The notes beneath the pieces were generated by a model. That model did not search any database. It saw only the letters and a program-made list of their open reading frames with translations, and was not told the origin of the DNA. A program made the translations under genes and the position numbers. From Gadus chalcogrammus (taxonomy: Eukaryota > Chordata > Actinopteri > Gadiformes > Gadidae): 64,000 nt of DNA. Location of the stretch: positions 14,992,765 to 15,056,764 of the forward strand of contig NC_079426.1 of assembly GCF_026213295.1 (NCBI RefSeq), written 5' to 3'. Below, piece after piece: positions 1 through 11,935 of this stretch (position 1 is the first letter of the stretch; every line of letters starts with the position of its first letter).

Positions 1-119
1 GGATCCGGTTGACATATCGCGGTTGACACAATTGGGATGGAGGAGTGGCCCAGGGCGAAAAGCTGCACTAGGGGACACCCCTGGAGGGTGTCAGGCGCCA
101 GGTGCCCGCGTCTCTCTTC

Positions 120-350
120 ACTTCCCTCTCTCTTTCTCTCTCGCTCTCTCTGCTTCTGTCTCTCTCTCGCGCTCTCTCGCTCTCTCACTCTCTCTCTCTC
201 CGTCTCTCTCACCCTGTTGATCTCTCTCTCTCTGTTGATCTCTCTCTCTATCTGTGCATATCTCTCTTTGTCTCTCTCTGTTGATGTCTCTCTGTTGATG
301 TCTCTCTTTCTATGTATCTCTTGCTTTATATATACCTTTCTCTTTTCTCT
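120..350. repeat. CT-rich low-complexity tract
   Basis: Imperfect (TC)n/(TCTCTG)n pyrimidine tract. Open frames across it are Ser/Leu-rich artefacts of the repeat and not genes. Confidence 0.9.
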
Positions 351-2599
351 CTCAATGGCTCTCGGTGTCTGGGGAGGAGGGCGGGGGACAGGAAGGGGGC
401 TTCAGGAAATGGAGCAGGTCTTGTTTGGGCTTTCAAAACACTGTAAGGAAGGAAATAAAATACAAAACATTGGAGTTACTTTTCAGGAGCAAGTGCACCT
501 TTTCAATATTGATGGGTCTTATATAACAACACTTATAACTTACAATTGGAAAATGATTTACAAGCAATTATTCATTTTTTTAAACAATCAGATAACAGTT
601 AATATTCGGGGCTGCTGCTGGCTATTTCGTATTACAGTAACGGTTTTATATGTATGTTTTTTCAGGTAGTTAATTGTTTGAATAAGGACTGTATGCTGCA
701 TTCCTGAGAAGGAAAATACAAATCAAGCACATGTGGAGCTACCTGGAGTGTAGACTGTATAAAATAGATTTTTTTCATTCTATGTGGTCGCTTTTTGTTC
801 ATTGAAAACTTAAATGAATCCTCTGGGCTTTTTGAAGTCACAATATGAATATTAATGCAAATTGGTCTGTAGGCAAATGGTTGACAATTATAAAAGTGTA
901 TGTAAAGGTGTTGTTTCTTCCTACTCAAAACTAAAACGTTAGGGTATCTTAGCATAGGATGTGGGCACCAATAATAAACAAGTGTGACATCTATTTTTTT
1001 TACATAAAATCTTTATGCTGTACACATCTACTATGTGCAAAGGTGCCATTCTTGAGATTTATTTGCCATTTATCATATTTCACCTAAAACAACGCTTGAC
1101 AGTCAAACAGATTTTAAAGTGCTCACCACGTTCTTATGATCTGGAAACAAGACACATCTGTGAGCTCATGTTTTATCTGCTCAGGCTGCTCTCCTTTTGG
1201 GGCAGATGTCCAGCAGACCTGGCCCGTGTCTGTCCAATCACAACAACTGATCTAATATGGTCGGGTTTCAGGATTTGGCTGCCCCTGATGCGTCATACTT
1301 TTCGACGCTCTGATTGGTTGTAGGACTCGACTATCCAATTGTGTTCAGAGGCATTTTGGTCTGCAGCCATTAAAAACACGACTTGGAATAACTGAGAAGT
1401 GGCCTAAATGACCTACTTATGTCACTGTCAGCTCTCCATAGGCCTGTCTTATGTCGATGGAATGATATTGTCGTGGCTCAGGTCCAAAATTACCTTGGGC
1501 TGATCGGTAAATAAGGAGAAACACGTCTGACGTTACTTGTCATAACATGTCATTTTGTCCCATCGGCCAGTACTGTCTGGATTGGAGTGGCCATTCGGGA
1601 CTCTTCCAGATCAGCAGATGGCAAGTGCGTCCCTAAGTTTCTCCCTCTCTCTTTCTTTCTCTCTCCCCCCTCTCTCCCTCCCCAAGGGTTTCAGCTGAAA
1701 GCTGGGAGTAGAAGGAGGATTGACTGTAGTCTCTCTCTCTCTCTTTCTCTCTCTATCCGAGGAAACCGTAGAAACAGGACAGCAAAACTGTGTGTCTGAG
1801 TGTTTCTTTATCTGTGTGAGTACTAAGCATACTGCTCCAAGGATGGCCGAGATCAAGAGAGAGAGAGAGAGAGAGATGAAGTGTGTTTGTTTTGAGTGAC
1901 TGATGTGTTTGAAACAAACAAAGGGCTTCCTAGAAACATTTATTCTGGTAAAGAAGTGTGTTTGTTAATTTATATTGAAGATGCAATGAAGGCTGTGGAC
2001 TTGCTTCAATTTGTGTGTGTGTGTGTGTTTGTGCATTTGTGCATGAGTGTGTGTGTGTGAGAGAATGGATTAGAGAGAAAGATGGTGTGAAATGTAGTGT
2101 TTTGGCGGATGTTTTGGCAGCCTCTTCATTTTGTGTTTGACATTGTTTATCACAGGACACAAATGCCCTCTCCTCTTCCACCTCCTCATCACTTTAATTG
2201 AAAGGTATAACATCTTCCTATGAAACGCTTTGATACATTTTACCAAAGTGTCCTAAAGGGAGCAGAGATTCATGGAATTCAGGGGCAGGTAGGGGCTGAG
2301 CACCTCGCTACCGGACGCTGACAGGACAGCTGAGGGCATGGAGGATCAAACCGAAAGCTTCAGGGATCTATCCCCAGTACTATCTGAGTACCCAACCCCC
2401 CCTTGCGATATCCTTAGTGCTATGTTAATCAAGAGATAATCAACTTAAACGCTATCAAATGTTGCTGAATCTGTTCCAGTCATCACCAACACAATATCCA
2501 TCCTCTACATTACATGTCCGTTCGATGGAGCCCTCTACTGGAATTGAAGCTCTGAAACTGATAACGGGGACCAGCTTTGCTCTGCTCAGCTATTATAGT
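351..2599. other. non-coding stretch, no gene seen
   Basis: AT-rich unique-looking DNA without a recognisable exon. It holds short CT tracts (about 1636-1680 and 1733-1756), a GA run (about 1855-1877) and short GT runs (about 2012-2062). Confidence 0.6.
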
Positions 2600-3262
2600 T
2601 GACCTTACAATTAATACAACATTGTTATATTTCTAACATTACATTTGTTTTCCATGGAGACTGTCCTCGCCAGGAGTTGAATGCAGGTCCCCGGGGATGA
2701 TGACCCAGCACTATTGTTGCTGTGCTACAAAGGCACTGGCTATTACCTGGTCAGAGGTTGTAATTGGCATACAATTTACGTGACATTGTTACATTTCATA
2801 AATTGCATGAAGACTGCCGGAGTTGAACCCCGGTCTCCAGAAGGGATAACCAACCATCTCCACTGTGCCACCAAGTCGCTGGCTACAACCTGATCAGAGG
2901 TTATCAGTGGCATTATAATTCAAATGACGTTACATTTCTCAATTATTTCATTTCAATGTTGTCAATGCAAGATAATATTAGGTTTCCATGGATATCACCG
3001 CTGGCAGGATTGGAATCTAGCTCGGCAGAGATGGTAACTAACAACAGTCTCTGTTATGACAAAGACATGCTGGTTACAACCTGAGGTTGTAATTGGCATT
3101 GTGATCATTTGTAACATTTTCCCACATCATTCTCATTTGGTCTCCATTTGATTCTTCATGTGGTAGTCAGGAGTTTATAATTGACATTACAACTTACTTG
3201 GCATTTGAAAAACTAATTTGGTTTCCAAGGAGAGCATGCTTGGCGGGAGTTGAAAGATAACC
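2600..3262. repeat. degenerate tandem repeat, about four units, with tRNA-like segments
   Basis: Four divergent units of roughly 140-180 bp. Each has a 'GGTTGTAATTGGCAT' start, an 'ACATTGTTACATTTC' middle, a 'TTTCCATGGA' box and a 'GGAGTTGAA' box followed by a 'GATAACCAAC' and 'GGCTACAACCTG' end. On the minus strand the second unit reads like the head of a tRNA-derived SINE (see 2815-2886). The last unit runs straight into the dispersed repeat at 3254. Confidence 0.7.
2815..2886 (-). repeat. tRNA-like (pol III A/B box) segment in the tandem repeat
   Basis: On the minus strand TGGCACAGTGG fits the A-box consensus TRGYNNARNNG, and GGTTCAACTCC fits the B box GGTTCRANNCC about 35 bases later. 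No proper acceptor-stem pairing or 3' tail is visible, so this is a tRNA-derived SINE head or tRNA relic, not a working tRNA gene. Confidence 0.55.
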
Positions 3263-3362
3263 GATAGCTATGTGTACAACAGCAGGTGGAGGCGGTACAA
3301 ACAGCCCTGCGGTGGGCTGGGGCTTCTCCCATGGCGTGGAAATGCTCATTGATTAACACGGG
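3254..3362. repeat. dispersed repeat, copy A
   Basis: About 109 bp nearly identical to 10503-10611, running from 'AAGATAACCRATAGC' to 'ATTGATTAACACGGG'. The second copy is a clean insertion with a 9-bp target-site duplication, so this is a mobile short element. Confidence 0.8.
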
Positions 3363-3374
3363 AGGAGTAACTTT

Positions 3375-3790
3375 AGGTCAAGGCAAGGCAAGGCAAGGCA
3401 ACTTTATTTATATAGCACTTTTCATACACAAGGCAGACTCAAAGTGCTTCACATATAAACATTGTCATACAATAAAATAAAATAATAGATAAGTAAAAGA
3501 AAAACATATGCAAAGAAATGGGTAAAATCGAAAAAGGCATTTTAATATTAAAATAGAAAATAAAGGCAAAGTTAAAAAAGCTTTTTAGAAAGTGCAATGT
3601 ATTTAAGATTTTAGCAGAAAGCTATAGCAAACATAAAAGTCTTCAGTCTTGTTTTAAAGGTGCTCAGAGTTGGGGCAAGTCTTAAATCCTCTGGGAGTTT
3701 ATTCCAGCTATTTGTTGCATAGTAACTAAAGACAGCTTTCAAGGGCAAAGCTGTCTTCAGAGTATTCCTATTAGTAGGTGTCGTTTACCT
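3375..3790 (-). mobile_element. 3' end of a LINE (5'-truncated)
   Basis: Read on the minus strand, 3760-3620 encodes the usual C-terminal signature of teleost CR1/L2/Rex1-type LINE ORF2: NSWNKLPEDLR followed by STFKTRLKTFMF. The 3' end carries the familiar 'TGCTATATAAATAAAGTTGCC' type tail ending in repeated TTGCC units. Only the last few dozen codons and the 3' UTR are present. The clade is inferred. Confidence 0.75.
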
Positions 3791-4038
3791 TGACTTTTCA
3801 TGCTGCAAATTCACATCAATAGTTATTATTCCATGGCTTCATTGCATGCTGTTTTCCTTTTTTCCTTTTTTAATGTCAGAATGCGGGATGCGGGCCTAAA
3901 GGGAATACAGCTTGAGGAGGAAAAATAAATTCTGTATATATTGATATGATTTTTACTATTCTGGTGAAAAGATTTACTGCATTTCATTATGAAGCAATTC
4001 TATGATTTCTGGAAATATGTTGAAAATCTAAAGGGGTT

Positions 4039-4850
4039 TAGGGCTGGCCCGAATTATTCGAATATTCGAATACTCGTTTGGAAAATTAGTATTCGAAGCT
4101 TAAATCAGTATTCAGAGCTTCGTTTTAGTTTTTTTTCCACGTACGTGACGTTACCAGAGCCAGGGAGGCAAACTATAAGCGTCAGCGACACCAAGCAGAG
4201 AAGCGAGAGAGGTGGAGGAAGAATAGATATCTTGTTTCCCTTTACTTTATAACACCACATTAGCGGGATCTCTGGAGGAAGAGAGATCCCGCTAATGTGG
4301 GATCTCTCTTCCTTAAAGCTAAGGTTTACAAACCTTAGCTTTAAGGTTTGTAAACCTTAAAGCTAAGGTTTACAAACAACTAAACCTTAGCTTAGTTGTT
4401 TGTTTACGTTCGCTGTACAGCGCCGCGCCAATCTACTGTGACTGGCTTGCTGCAGAGCGTGAGCGTCTTGGGAATACCCGGTCAATATAATGGATATAAT
4501 ATGGACACATAAGACAATCAATATTCGGTATTTGTTATGGATTTATTGTACAAATTCCCTGAAAAGATGCACGTTCCAGGATGAATTGAAAAGCTCCCGT
4601 AAGGGCTGAGATGGCAGAGAACAGCTGATTTGGAACGGAGCAACAGCTGTTCGCTTTCACAGGGAAAAACTAAGGAACTTCAACCTACTTAGGCCTACTA
4701 ATTAACGTTCAAAAGCTATTAAATCTTCAACAAAATATGCAGATACTGTCAAAATCGGTTCCAGGGAGTATATAGTGATTATTAATGTTGTTTTTGATGG
4801 TGTTTATTCGAGTATTCGAAGCCTGAAAAATGGCATTTGGGCCAGCCCTA
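4039..4850. mobile_element. hAT-type MITE with exact 8-bp target duplication
   Basis: The termini TAGGGCTGGCCC and GGGCCAGCCCTA are perfect 12-bp inverted repeats. The element is flanked on both sides by the octamer AAGGGGTT (4031-4038 and 4851-4858), the 8-bp duplication expected for hAT elements. At 812 bp with no transposase frame it is non-autonomous. Subterminal TATTCGAATATTCGAA motifs occur at both ends. Its middle (4255-4405) is a cluster of palindromes described separately. Confidence 0.9.
4255..4405. repeat. cluster of nested palindromes inside the hAT MITE
   Basis: 'CCACATTAGCGGGATCTCT' pairs with its complement after a loop of about 8 bases. It is followed by 13-bp arms AAAGCTAAGGTTT/AAACCTTAGCTTT around a 2-base centre, then AAGGTTT-GT-AAACCTT, then AAACAACTAA/TTAGTTGTTT. 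The same GCTAAGG core recurs in alternating orientation. Confidence 0.85.
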
Positions 4851-4858
4851 AAGGGGTT

Positions 4859-6214
4859 TAATTAATTAGTTAGGCATAGACAGTCCTCTATATGTAATTT
4901 ATAAATAAAGTCCTTAGCTTAGATCTCACACAAGTCATAAATATTGCTTCCTCACTACCTGAATTGATCAATCCAGACTTTTATATGTTTATAAATGCTT
5001 TGCAAGGCACATATACTTCAGATGAGCTCACACAAAGGCCTCACTAATGCTTTCTAAACAGCCTTTACTAATCACAAATTGCAGCATCATTATATGTTGA
5101 TCAGTTTTCACATTCAGCCTTCAAGACATCTCCTTGGATGAACACAGACAGCAATATTCTTACCCATCCCTTCATGCGAGAAGTTGCTACAAAAAAGGAC
5201 TGATTTAATGATGCACTAAGGGAGCCTGTAGCTTTTCAAGCGCCATGTTTGCGTCGTATTTGGCAGTAGTCTGATGTCCGAATACATACAGCTCTTTGAA
5301 CGTTTCTGTGCCAAGAGAAAAGCCTTGTTGGGCATTGATCGGTAATCGAAATTAGCACAATTGAGCACCGAAAAGACCTGCCATGTCTATGGATTTATCT
5401 ATTGCGTGCTTAGGCCGGAATAAAGCCCCCTGCACAATGGTGCACACGAATATACACTTGCAACGCAACACACACACGCACACATACACACTCTCATACA
5501 GTTGTTGGAAGGTGCACAACGATTGCATGTCCATAAGCAATTTTGGGGCTGAAAAGAATCAATTGATCCTTGCATTCTTATCTGAGGCAACACATTAACT
5601 GTCATGGATGTGGAAGAGAACGCAAAACTGAAAGCGGTTTTCGGACAGACTGCTTGACTCATTTTAATGTTATGTCCATGCATGCTCTCGCCTGCCAGGC
5701 AAGTCTTTATGTGCTTTTTAAAGAAATCTGCCATTAGTGGAGGAACCTTTTAACCCATATGGACAAAATGCTTTAGCTGGAGCTAGGTTTTGGAGGTTCA
5801 GTGACGGAATTGATCTATAGATTTGGCTGATGATTGATTCGGCTCTTCTGTTTGCACTACTGATTGAGAATGCTTATAATGCCAGTAAAATTACTCTTTC
5901 TCACCGACATCTGCCCTACTCACTGTCCCTCTTCTGACCCCTACTCACCTGCCTGTGCCGACCCCTTCCCTAAGTGCTCAATACGCCCACTCAGAAGAAC
6001 TCAGGAAAATACAGAGGATGCTGTAAAATCCCTGAGATTGTACGGATCAACTACAGCTTCAGGTCCAACGCCAGAGACGACAGACACAACACAGTCGATC
6101 AAACTGCAGGTTAAATCATCTCAGCCCTACTCTCGACGGTACACCACTCAACATTCAATGAGACTCATCAGACAAGACTCTTACTATGAGCCTGACTGCT
6201 AGTGCAAGCATAGG
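4859..6214. other. non-coding stretch, no gene seen
   Basis: No exon-like or repeat structure that I recognise, apart from a short CA-rich run near 5466-5490. The distal part may contain decayed 3' sequence of the neighbouring L1. Confidence 0.5.
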
Positions 6215-7315
6215 CTAGCCCTTCCTATAGAGCCCCATAGGGGCCTCTGTGACAGACAGGGGGCCCACACACACGTCCTGGCTCATCAGAGTCATGTGAA
6301 TGTCACTTGAATTATAATGTCTAAGGGTTAGAACTCTATGACGAGCACAGAAAGAGGATGATTGGACCCACCTCAGGGCATGCTCCCATGCGACTGGACC
6401 TATGTCCTCCCCATGCTCTGCAGACCAAGCATTGCGCAAAGCATTAGAGGTTTTTGTCTGACTTTCGAGAAGAGTATTGTACAGTATTGTAAAGGTACCT
6501 TTGAGATTGGGGTTAACGTCAAGGATCATATCAACAAGAGTGGGGGGACGGAGGGCAGGGAAGCCAGGAAAATTATTACGAGCAAAATCTCTGACTTGCA
6601 ATATCTAAAGAGATGAGTGGGCCGCAAATTGAAAGTCTGAGTTAGCTGGTCGAAGGAGGCAAATATGCCACAAATTTAAAGTAAAGTATTATTGACAAAA
6701 TCCATAGTTCTTTCCAGATCAAAAAGCCTTGCCAATAACTGACGGAGTGAACAGAGTGGGAATGTACTGGGGCCGAGACAGGCATCACCTGTAGCCCAAA
6801 GTGCCGTCTGAACTGTTTCCAGATTTGAAGGCAGTTCTTCACTACAACACTACTGGAGTGCGTGGTTGGCGACGAAGTCGGGGGGAGGCACAACAGCGAC
6901 ATCAGAGAAGAGGGACTACATGAAGCTTTCTCAACCTGCAGCCATGATGGAGGTTAGCTGTTGGTGCTGCACTAATGCAATATTGTTCTAACTGTTTAGG
7001 TTTTTGTAGAATTCATTTTTGGATTATAGGGTTGCTTTGGTTCCAAGTAAATTGTGAGAGTGAGCTATCAAGAGAATGGAAAAATGTTTTAGGGAGGGAA
7101 ATAGGTATACATTGGAAAAGATACAAGAACTTCGGCAGTACATTCATTTTAATACAATTTATTCGGCCAGCAGGAGACAGAGGCAAGAATGACCACCGGT
7201 GGACATCTAGGGACAGCCTGGCTAAAAGAGGGGAAAAGTTACATTTAAATAGTTCTGAATTGTTTTTAGTTACACAGGCACGCAGATATTTAAAGTGCTC
7301 CAGAGACGTTCTGAA

Positions 7316-9028
7316 CATAGGCGTCGATTACGGGGGGGACATGTCCCCCCCACTATTTGAAATACGAATTTTGTCCCCACCACTTTTAAAAATGTGCAAA
7401 CCAATTGCAACTGAAAAAATTCCCACATACTCAACCGAAATCGTCAAGTCTAAAATCATGCGATAGGCGCGCACGAAGACATCATTTATTAGATAGGCCT
7501 ACCTAATAGGCCTACCTAATGAACCGTTGGAACACACAAGACCAGAACCCATAGCAACGCCCAATCCGAGAAGCCCAATCCCTATGAGCTCCCCACGCTA
7601 CGGCCATCCGGAGGCGCACAGATCTTTTGGCCGTGATATTATATATACAATTATATTATATTATATACTATTATATATAGAGCTCCGAGAGTCGCAAACG
7701 GCAACAATCACTTTCTCCTCCATGCTGCAGTTCACCCCGGACTGCACTGCACTGAGTTTGACGGTTGAACGCTGATTGGCTGTTACGTTACACATGTCAC
7801 TCAGTGGCCACGCTGTTGAACGCTGATTGGCTGTCATCACGCAAAATTCGTGTCAAAGTTGAAATATTTCAACTCGAGCGAATTTGTCGCGCCACAAATC
7901 CTCGTGAACGCGCTCGCCTGTGCACGGCAAAAGTGTGGCGCGACAAATCAAAACAAATCAAAAAAAATTCCCCCGATACGCGTCTATACGTTCACTTTGT
8001 ATGAGATCTTGTTGCCCCGTCGCGTTTGGTGTGAACGCACTGGAGAAGTTTCAAGATAGACAGCCAAAATTTACATTTTTATTCAGAAAATTGCCGGTCC
8101 TTTTGCTTCCTGTAAAAAGCATGTTTGTGACACGATATGGATACATCATTTAGCCTGCATGTGGAGGGCCACATAAGGTAAGAAATTGGTTTACGTCAAC
8201 TTTGCTGCTGGTTCTGTTTGCTCGTGATGACCTGGCAAAAGGTTATCCACGGTCCTAAGCGATTGTGATCTGATTCTGGTTGGTGCTCCAGCTAGTATGC
8301 ATTGTATAGATTTCAGCTAGTAGCAGCTACACACGGTGCGATTGCTATGCCAATGTGGTTATAGTTGTTTTGTCTGATTGAGGTATGTGACGACTTGGAG
8401 CCTGGTAGGCCTATCCTGACATAAATATGTTCTTGCATAACCTGTGTGATTATCCTAAACTGTAGGGGATTTTATTTGTGGGGAATTTGCTTATGATGTT
8501 GCAACAAGTGAAGTCTACATTGGTCCTTCGCAAGTGTTTACTGGTGGTCAAGATTTGGCAGATGCAATTCTCCTCTGGGCGCTTGTTTTTTTTGTTTTTT
8601 TTTAATGCAGCATAACATATGCTACCAGCAGCCCTTGCTTGTCTTCAAAAGGCTGATGCTCAGTACCTCGTTTCCTTTCGTACCCCCTTTACAGTCTGGC
8701 ATTGTTTGTCTGGTACACTTTGTTGATGTCAAGATAAGTGTTAAATTGCCAACACTGTTCTTTGTCCTGTGTGCATTAGTATTACATATTCCGAGCCAAT
8801 ACCCTGATGTTTCCAACGCCGTTTTGCAAAACAAGCCAAAACACAAACTGTGTTTTCAACTTATTGTTCGAATAGGATTTTCAACACCTGACTATACACT
8901 GTAGGGCATATTGTAATGCAGCGTTGAATGGATGAATAGCTTACATAAAGGTACCCAGCACTTTTCAAACCACACTCAAGCTTATGGTTATTGTCCCCAC
9001 CACTTCTAAAAACAAACTGACGCCCTTG
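7316..9028. mobile_element. hAT-like DNA element inserted in the L1
   Basis: The octamer GTTCTGAA is present on both sides (7308-7315 and 9029-9036). Removing the insert plus one octamer restores an uninterrupted L1 reading frame. The ends share CA..GGCGTC (left CATAGGCGTC, right complement CAAGGGCGTC). The 1,713 bp carry no transposase frame. Inside are a duplicated GTTGAACGCTGATTGGCTGT (about 7764 and 7814), an 18-bp palindrome AGTTGAAATATTTCAACT (about 7857-7874) and 14-bp inverted arms TTTGTCGCGCCACA (7883-7896 and 7934-7947). These suggest a nested smaller MITE. Confidence 0.8.
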
Positions 9029-9409
9029 GTTCTGAATGTTAACTTTGAGAGGGGATAGGCTGTGGCTGCCACATTAACTTGCATAAGTTCACTTTTATGA
9101 AAATTTTGTTTATAACCTGAGACATGCCCAAATTCTTTCAATACTGTTAGTATAAGGGGGATAGATTTTTCTGGACTAGAGAGAAATACCAAGAGGTCAT
9201 CGGCGTACAGGGATACCTGTACCCTATGTTCTATGCCACCTCTTGAGATACCCAGCATTTGACTGGACCTGAGGGCTTCTGCTATGGGTTCAATGGCAAT
9301 GGCAAACAGTAATGGAGAGTGTGGGCAGCGCTGTTGGGTACCACGTTCGAGAGAGAAATAGTCAGAGTAGTCATTATTTGTGCGGACACAGGCAATAGGG
9401 GATGTATAC

Positions 9410-9904
9410 TGTAGAATGTTGGTGTATTTTAGTGTCTCTCTGTGTTCACATTTCTAGTCTAGGAACAGGCCAATGCCTCTCACACTGATACAAGGTGTTA
9501 TTTCCAACATCTGCCATTTGTTATGTCTCAACAAGGATGAACCGACCTGGTCCTCTGGGACATAGCCAGGGCCATATACCTTATCAAGGCTGAGAGTGCT
9601 TCTGTTTACATGTTATTCATGTTTTCTCTGTGTATAATACTCGCCCCAACCCTTTGGTTCGGGGAGAAGAGGGTTCGACAGCCAAGGAACACGTCTCAAA
9701 ACTGCTCCTCAACCGCGTCCACTATAGATTATTCAACCTAAATCTGTATCTCGCTGTATTACATGCTGGAATAAACCATCTATTCAACCCTCTGATCCAA
9801 CCTGTCAAGTTGCTTTGATTTCGACTTCGAGAATTACTACTACAACGGAAAATACACAACGCAGAGTCTATACGGACAGTTTAGAAATAAGCTGAAATCT
9901 AACA
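9410..9904 (+). mobile_element. solo LTR inserted in the L1
   Basis: A 495-bp segment begins TGT and ends ACA. It is flanked by the 4-bp duplication ATAC (9406-9409 and 9905-9908) and exactly interrupts the L1 reverse-transcriptase frame between the LLY and TSPIACVRTN parts. It has a TATA-like TATAAT (about 9632) and an AATAAA (about 9771), giving plus orientation. No internal coding region is attached. The superfamily (Gypsy, BEL or endogenous retrovirus) cannot be decided from one LTR. Confidence 0.72.
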
Positions 9905-10501
9905 ATACAAAAGCTTAATCCGTGATATCGATATATCCAAAGCCAAAACGTTTCAATGTGTAAAACAGGTAGGGCCACTCCACATGGTCAAATGCCTTTT
10001 CGGCATCCATTGAAATTACAAACTCAGGGTGGTCAGAGGTTGTGAGTACAGAATATCAAATTATCGTCTGACATTATGAAAGGAATGTTGCTTCTTTACA
10101 AACCCTGTTTGGTCTTCGGAGACGATAGTTGGAAGGACACACTCGAGCCGTCTAGCCGGAATTTTAGCTAGTATTTTTACATCTGCACAAAGCAGAGGGA
10201 TAGGGCGATAATTAGTACAGGACAGTGGGTCCTCATCCTTTTTCAATATAAGATAAATAGTAGCCTCTCCCTCTCACTTAACGTGAGAGGGAGTGAGCCA
10301 CTTTGCAGTGATTCATTAAACGTGTTAAGTAGCAGTGGGGACAGTGTATCTGCTAATGTTTTAAAAAAATTGTCAGGGAAACCGTCAGGGCCTGGGCATT
10401 TCCCAGTCTGCATAAACATTAAAGCACTCATAAATTTGCTTATTGTAAATGGTACATCCAGACTAGATGCCACTTCAGAGTTGATGGAAGGGATATCTCA
10501 G

Positions 10502-10663
10502 GAAGATAACCAATAGCTATGTGTACAACAGCAGGTGGAGGCGGTACAAACAGCCCTGCGGTGGGCTGGGGCTTCTCCCGCGGCGTGGAAATGCTCATTG
10601 ATTAACACGGGGGTAGTAGAGGCTCTGCAGGCAGGCGCTCTTACACTTTACACTTTTACATCC
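10502..10663. mobile_element. 162-bp short element (copy B of the 3254 repeat) inserted in the L1
   Basis: It is flanked by the 9-bp duplication ATATCTCAG (10493-10501 and 10664-10672) and again breaks an otherwise readable L1 frame. Its first about 109 bp match 3254-3362 with only a few changes. No terminal inverted repeat is seen, and the variable-length duplication suggests retrotransposition (SINE-like). Confidence 0.75.
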
Positions 10664-11935
10664 ATATCTCAGTTTCGTTATCTGAGCTTTCAGAAAAGTA
10701 TAATGAAGCATACAAATCTCTGAACTGATTGTTAATCAATTAAGGGTTAATGGTTGTTCCGAAATCTGTGTTAATCTGGGCGATGTGCATTGATGAGTAG
10801 GACTAGCGAATTTGGTGAGCAAGCAATTTACTTGGTTTATCTCCAAACTGATAGAAATGACGGCGTGTTTTTAGCAGGGACTCTGTGTTTCATTGGAGAC
10901 CACAATGTCATAATCTCCCTTCTTTGTGAGTACATATTTGAAAAGATCAGCATCAGGTGTGTCTACACAATTTGACTGCAGCTCTGCTATATCTTTGGAG
11001 AGAGAGACTTTCTTTGCCATAGCAAGCTTTCTCTGATAGGCAGAATAAGATATTATTTCTCCTCTTAAGAAAGCTTTACATGACTCCCATATGGCTGCTG
11101 CTGATACATTTGGATTAGCATTGGTAGATATGAAAAGATCAATGCGACTGTTAATTGTGCTAATAATGTTGGTGTCACCAAGTAACAACGAATAAAAGTG
11201 CCAGGAAGAGCGGGAAAGAGATCTGCCTGTGAAGGAGACATCCATGATGACAGTTGCATGATCTGAAATTACAATTGGATTGTAAGAATATGATGTGATA
11301 GAGGAGAGGTGTTTATTATCAATGAGAAAGAAGTCTATTCGTCTGAACGTGCCATGAACAGGAGAGAAGAATGAGAACTGCTTGGTGCTAGGATTAAAAA
11401 AGCGCCAGGCGTCTGAGACGGCATATTGTTCCATGAGAAGCTGGATTGCTTTGGATGATTTAGATGGAGCATGAGGCCTGTTAGATGAGTGATCAAGCAA
11501 GGGGTCAAGACAGCAGTTGAAGTCACCACCAAGGATAAGCTGGTGAGTGTTTAGGTAGGAAGAGAGAAAAATAAATTCTTAAAAAAGTTCTCATTATCCC
11601 AATTTGGGCCATACACATTTTCCAACCGAATTATTCTACTTGTAACAATTATAAAACCATCCGTCCATAAGTGAGAAGTGGATTGATTTATGAATGCCAA
11701 TTGCCTCCCCGCGTGCCTTGCTTGAAAATGAGGAGTGATAGAGTTGGCCCACCGAACCTCTGTGAAGTTTAGCGTGATCTAATGGCTTACATCACTGGTA
11801 AAAAAGCTATTTTAGTGTTAATGGATTTAAGATGGTTGATCACTTTGTTGCGCTTGACAGGAGAGTTCAGGCCTTTAGCATTCCAACTAGTGAATCGAAC
11901 GGCACCACTTGGTGCAGATAAGGATAATGTTCTAG

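Larger units (their letters stand above)
6215..11935 (-). mobile_element. degenerate L1/Tx1-type LINE, ORF2 remnant, with three later insertions
   Basis: Read right to left, the pieces follow the order of an L1 ORF2. An endonuclease start (SWNAKGLNSPVKRNKV, near 11895) is followed by FRRIDFFLID and SDHATV (about 11350-11250). The reverse transcriptase has GKCPGPDGFP, NYRPIPLLCAD, DAEKAFDHVEW, a GTQQRCPHSPLLFAIAIEP block and the catalytic SLYADDLLVFLS (about 10420-9165). The C-terminal region contains SPAGRINCIKMNVLPKFLYL, IWKQFRRHFGL and RDFARNNFPGFPALRPP (7315-6215). Many stops and frameshifts make it a dead copy. It is split by insertions at 7316-9028, 9410-9904 and 10502-10663. No convincing ORF1 was found. 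The clade follows from motif style; the exact family is not known. Confidence 0.88.

Noticed and set aside
2815..2886. Functional tRNA gene
   Set aside because: A and B boxes match, but there is no acceptor or anticodon stem pairing and the unit is tandemly repeated and diverged.
9410..9904. Part of a complete provirus or LTR retrotransposon
   Set aside because: Only one LTR is present, with a single short duplication; no gag/pol sequence adjoins it, so it is a solo LTR.
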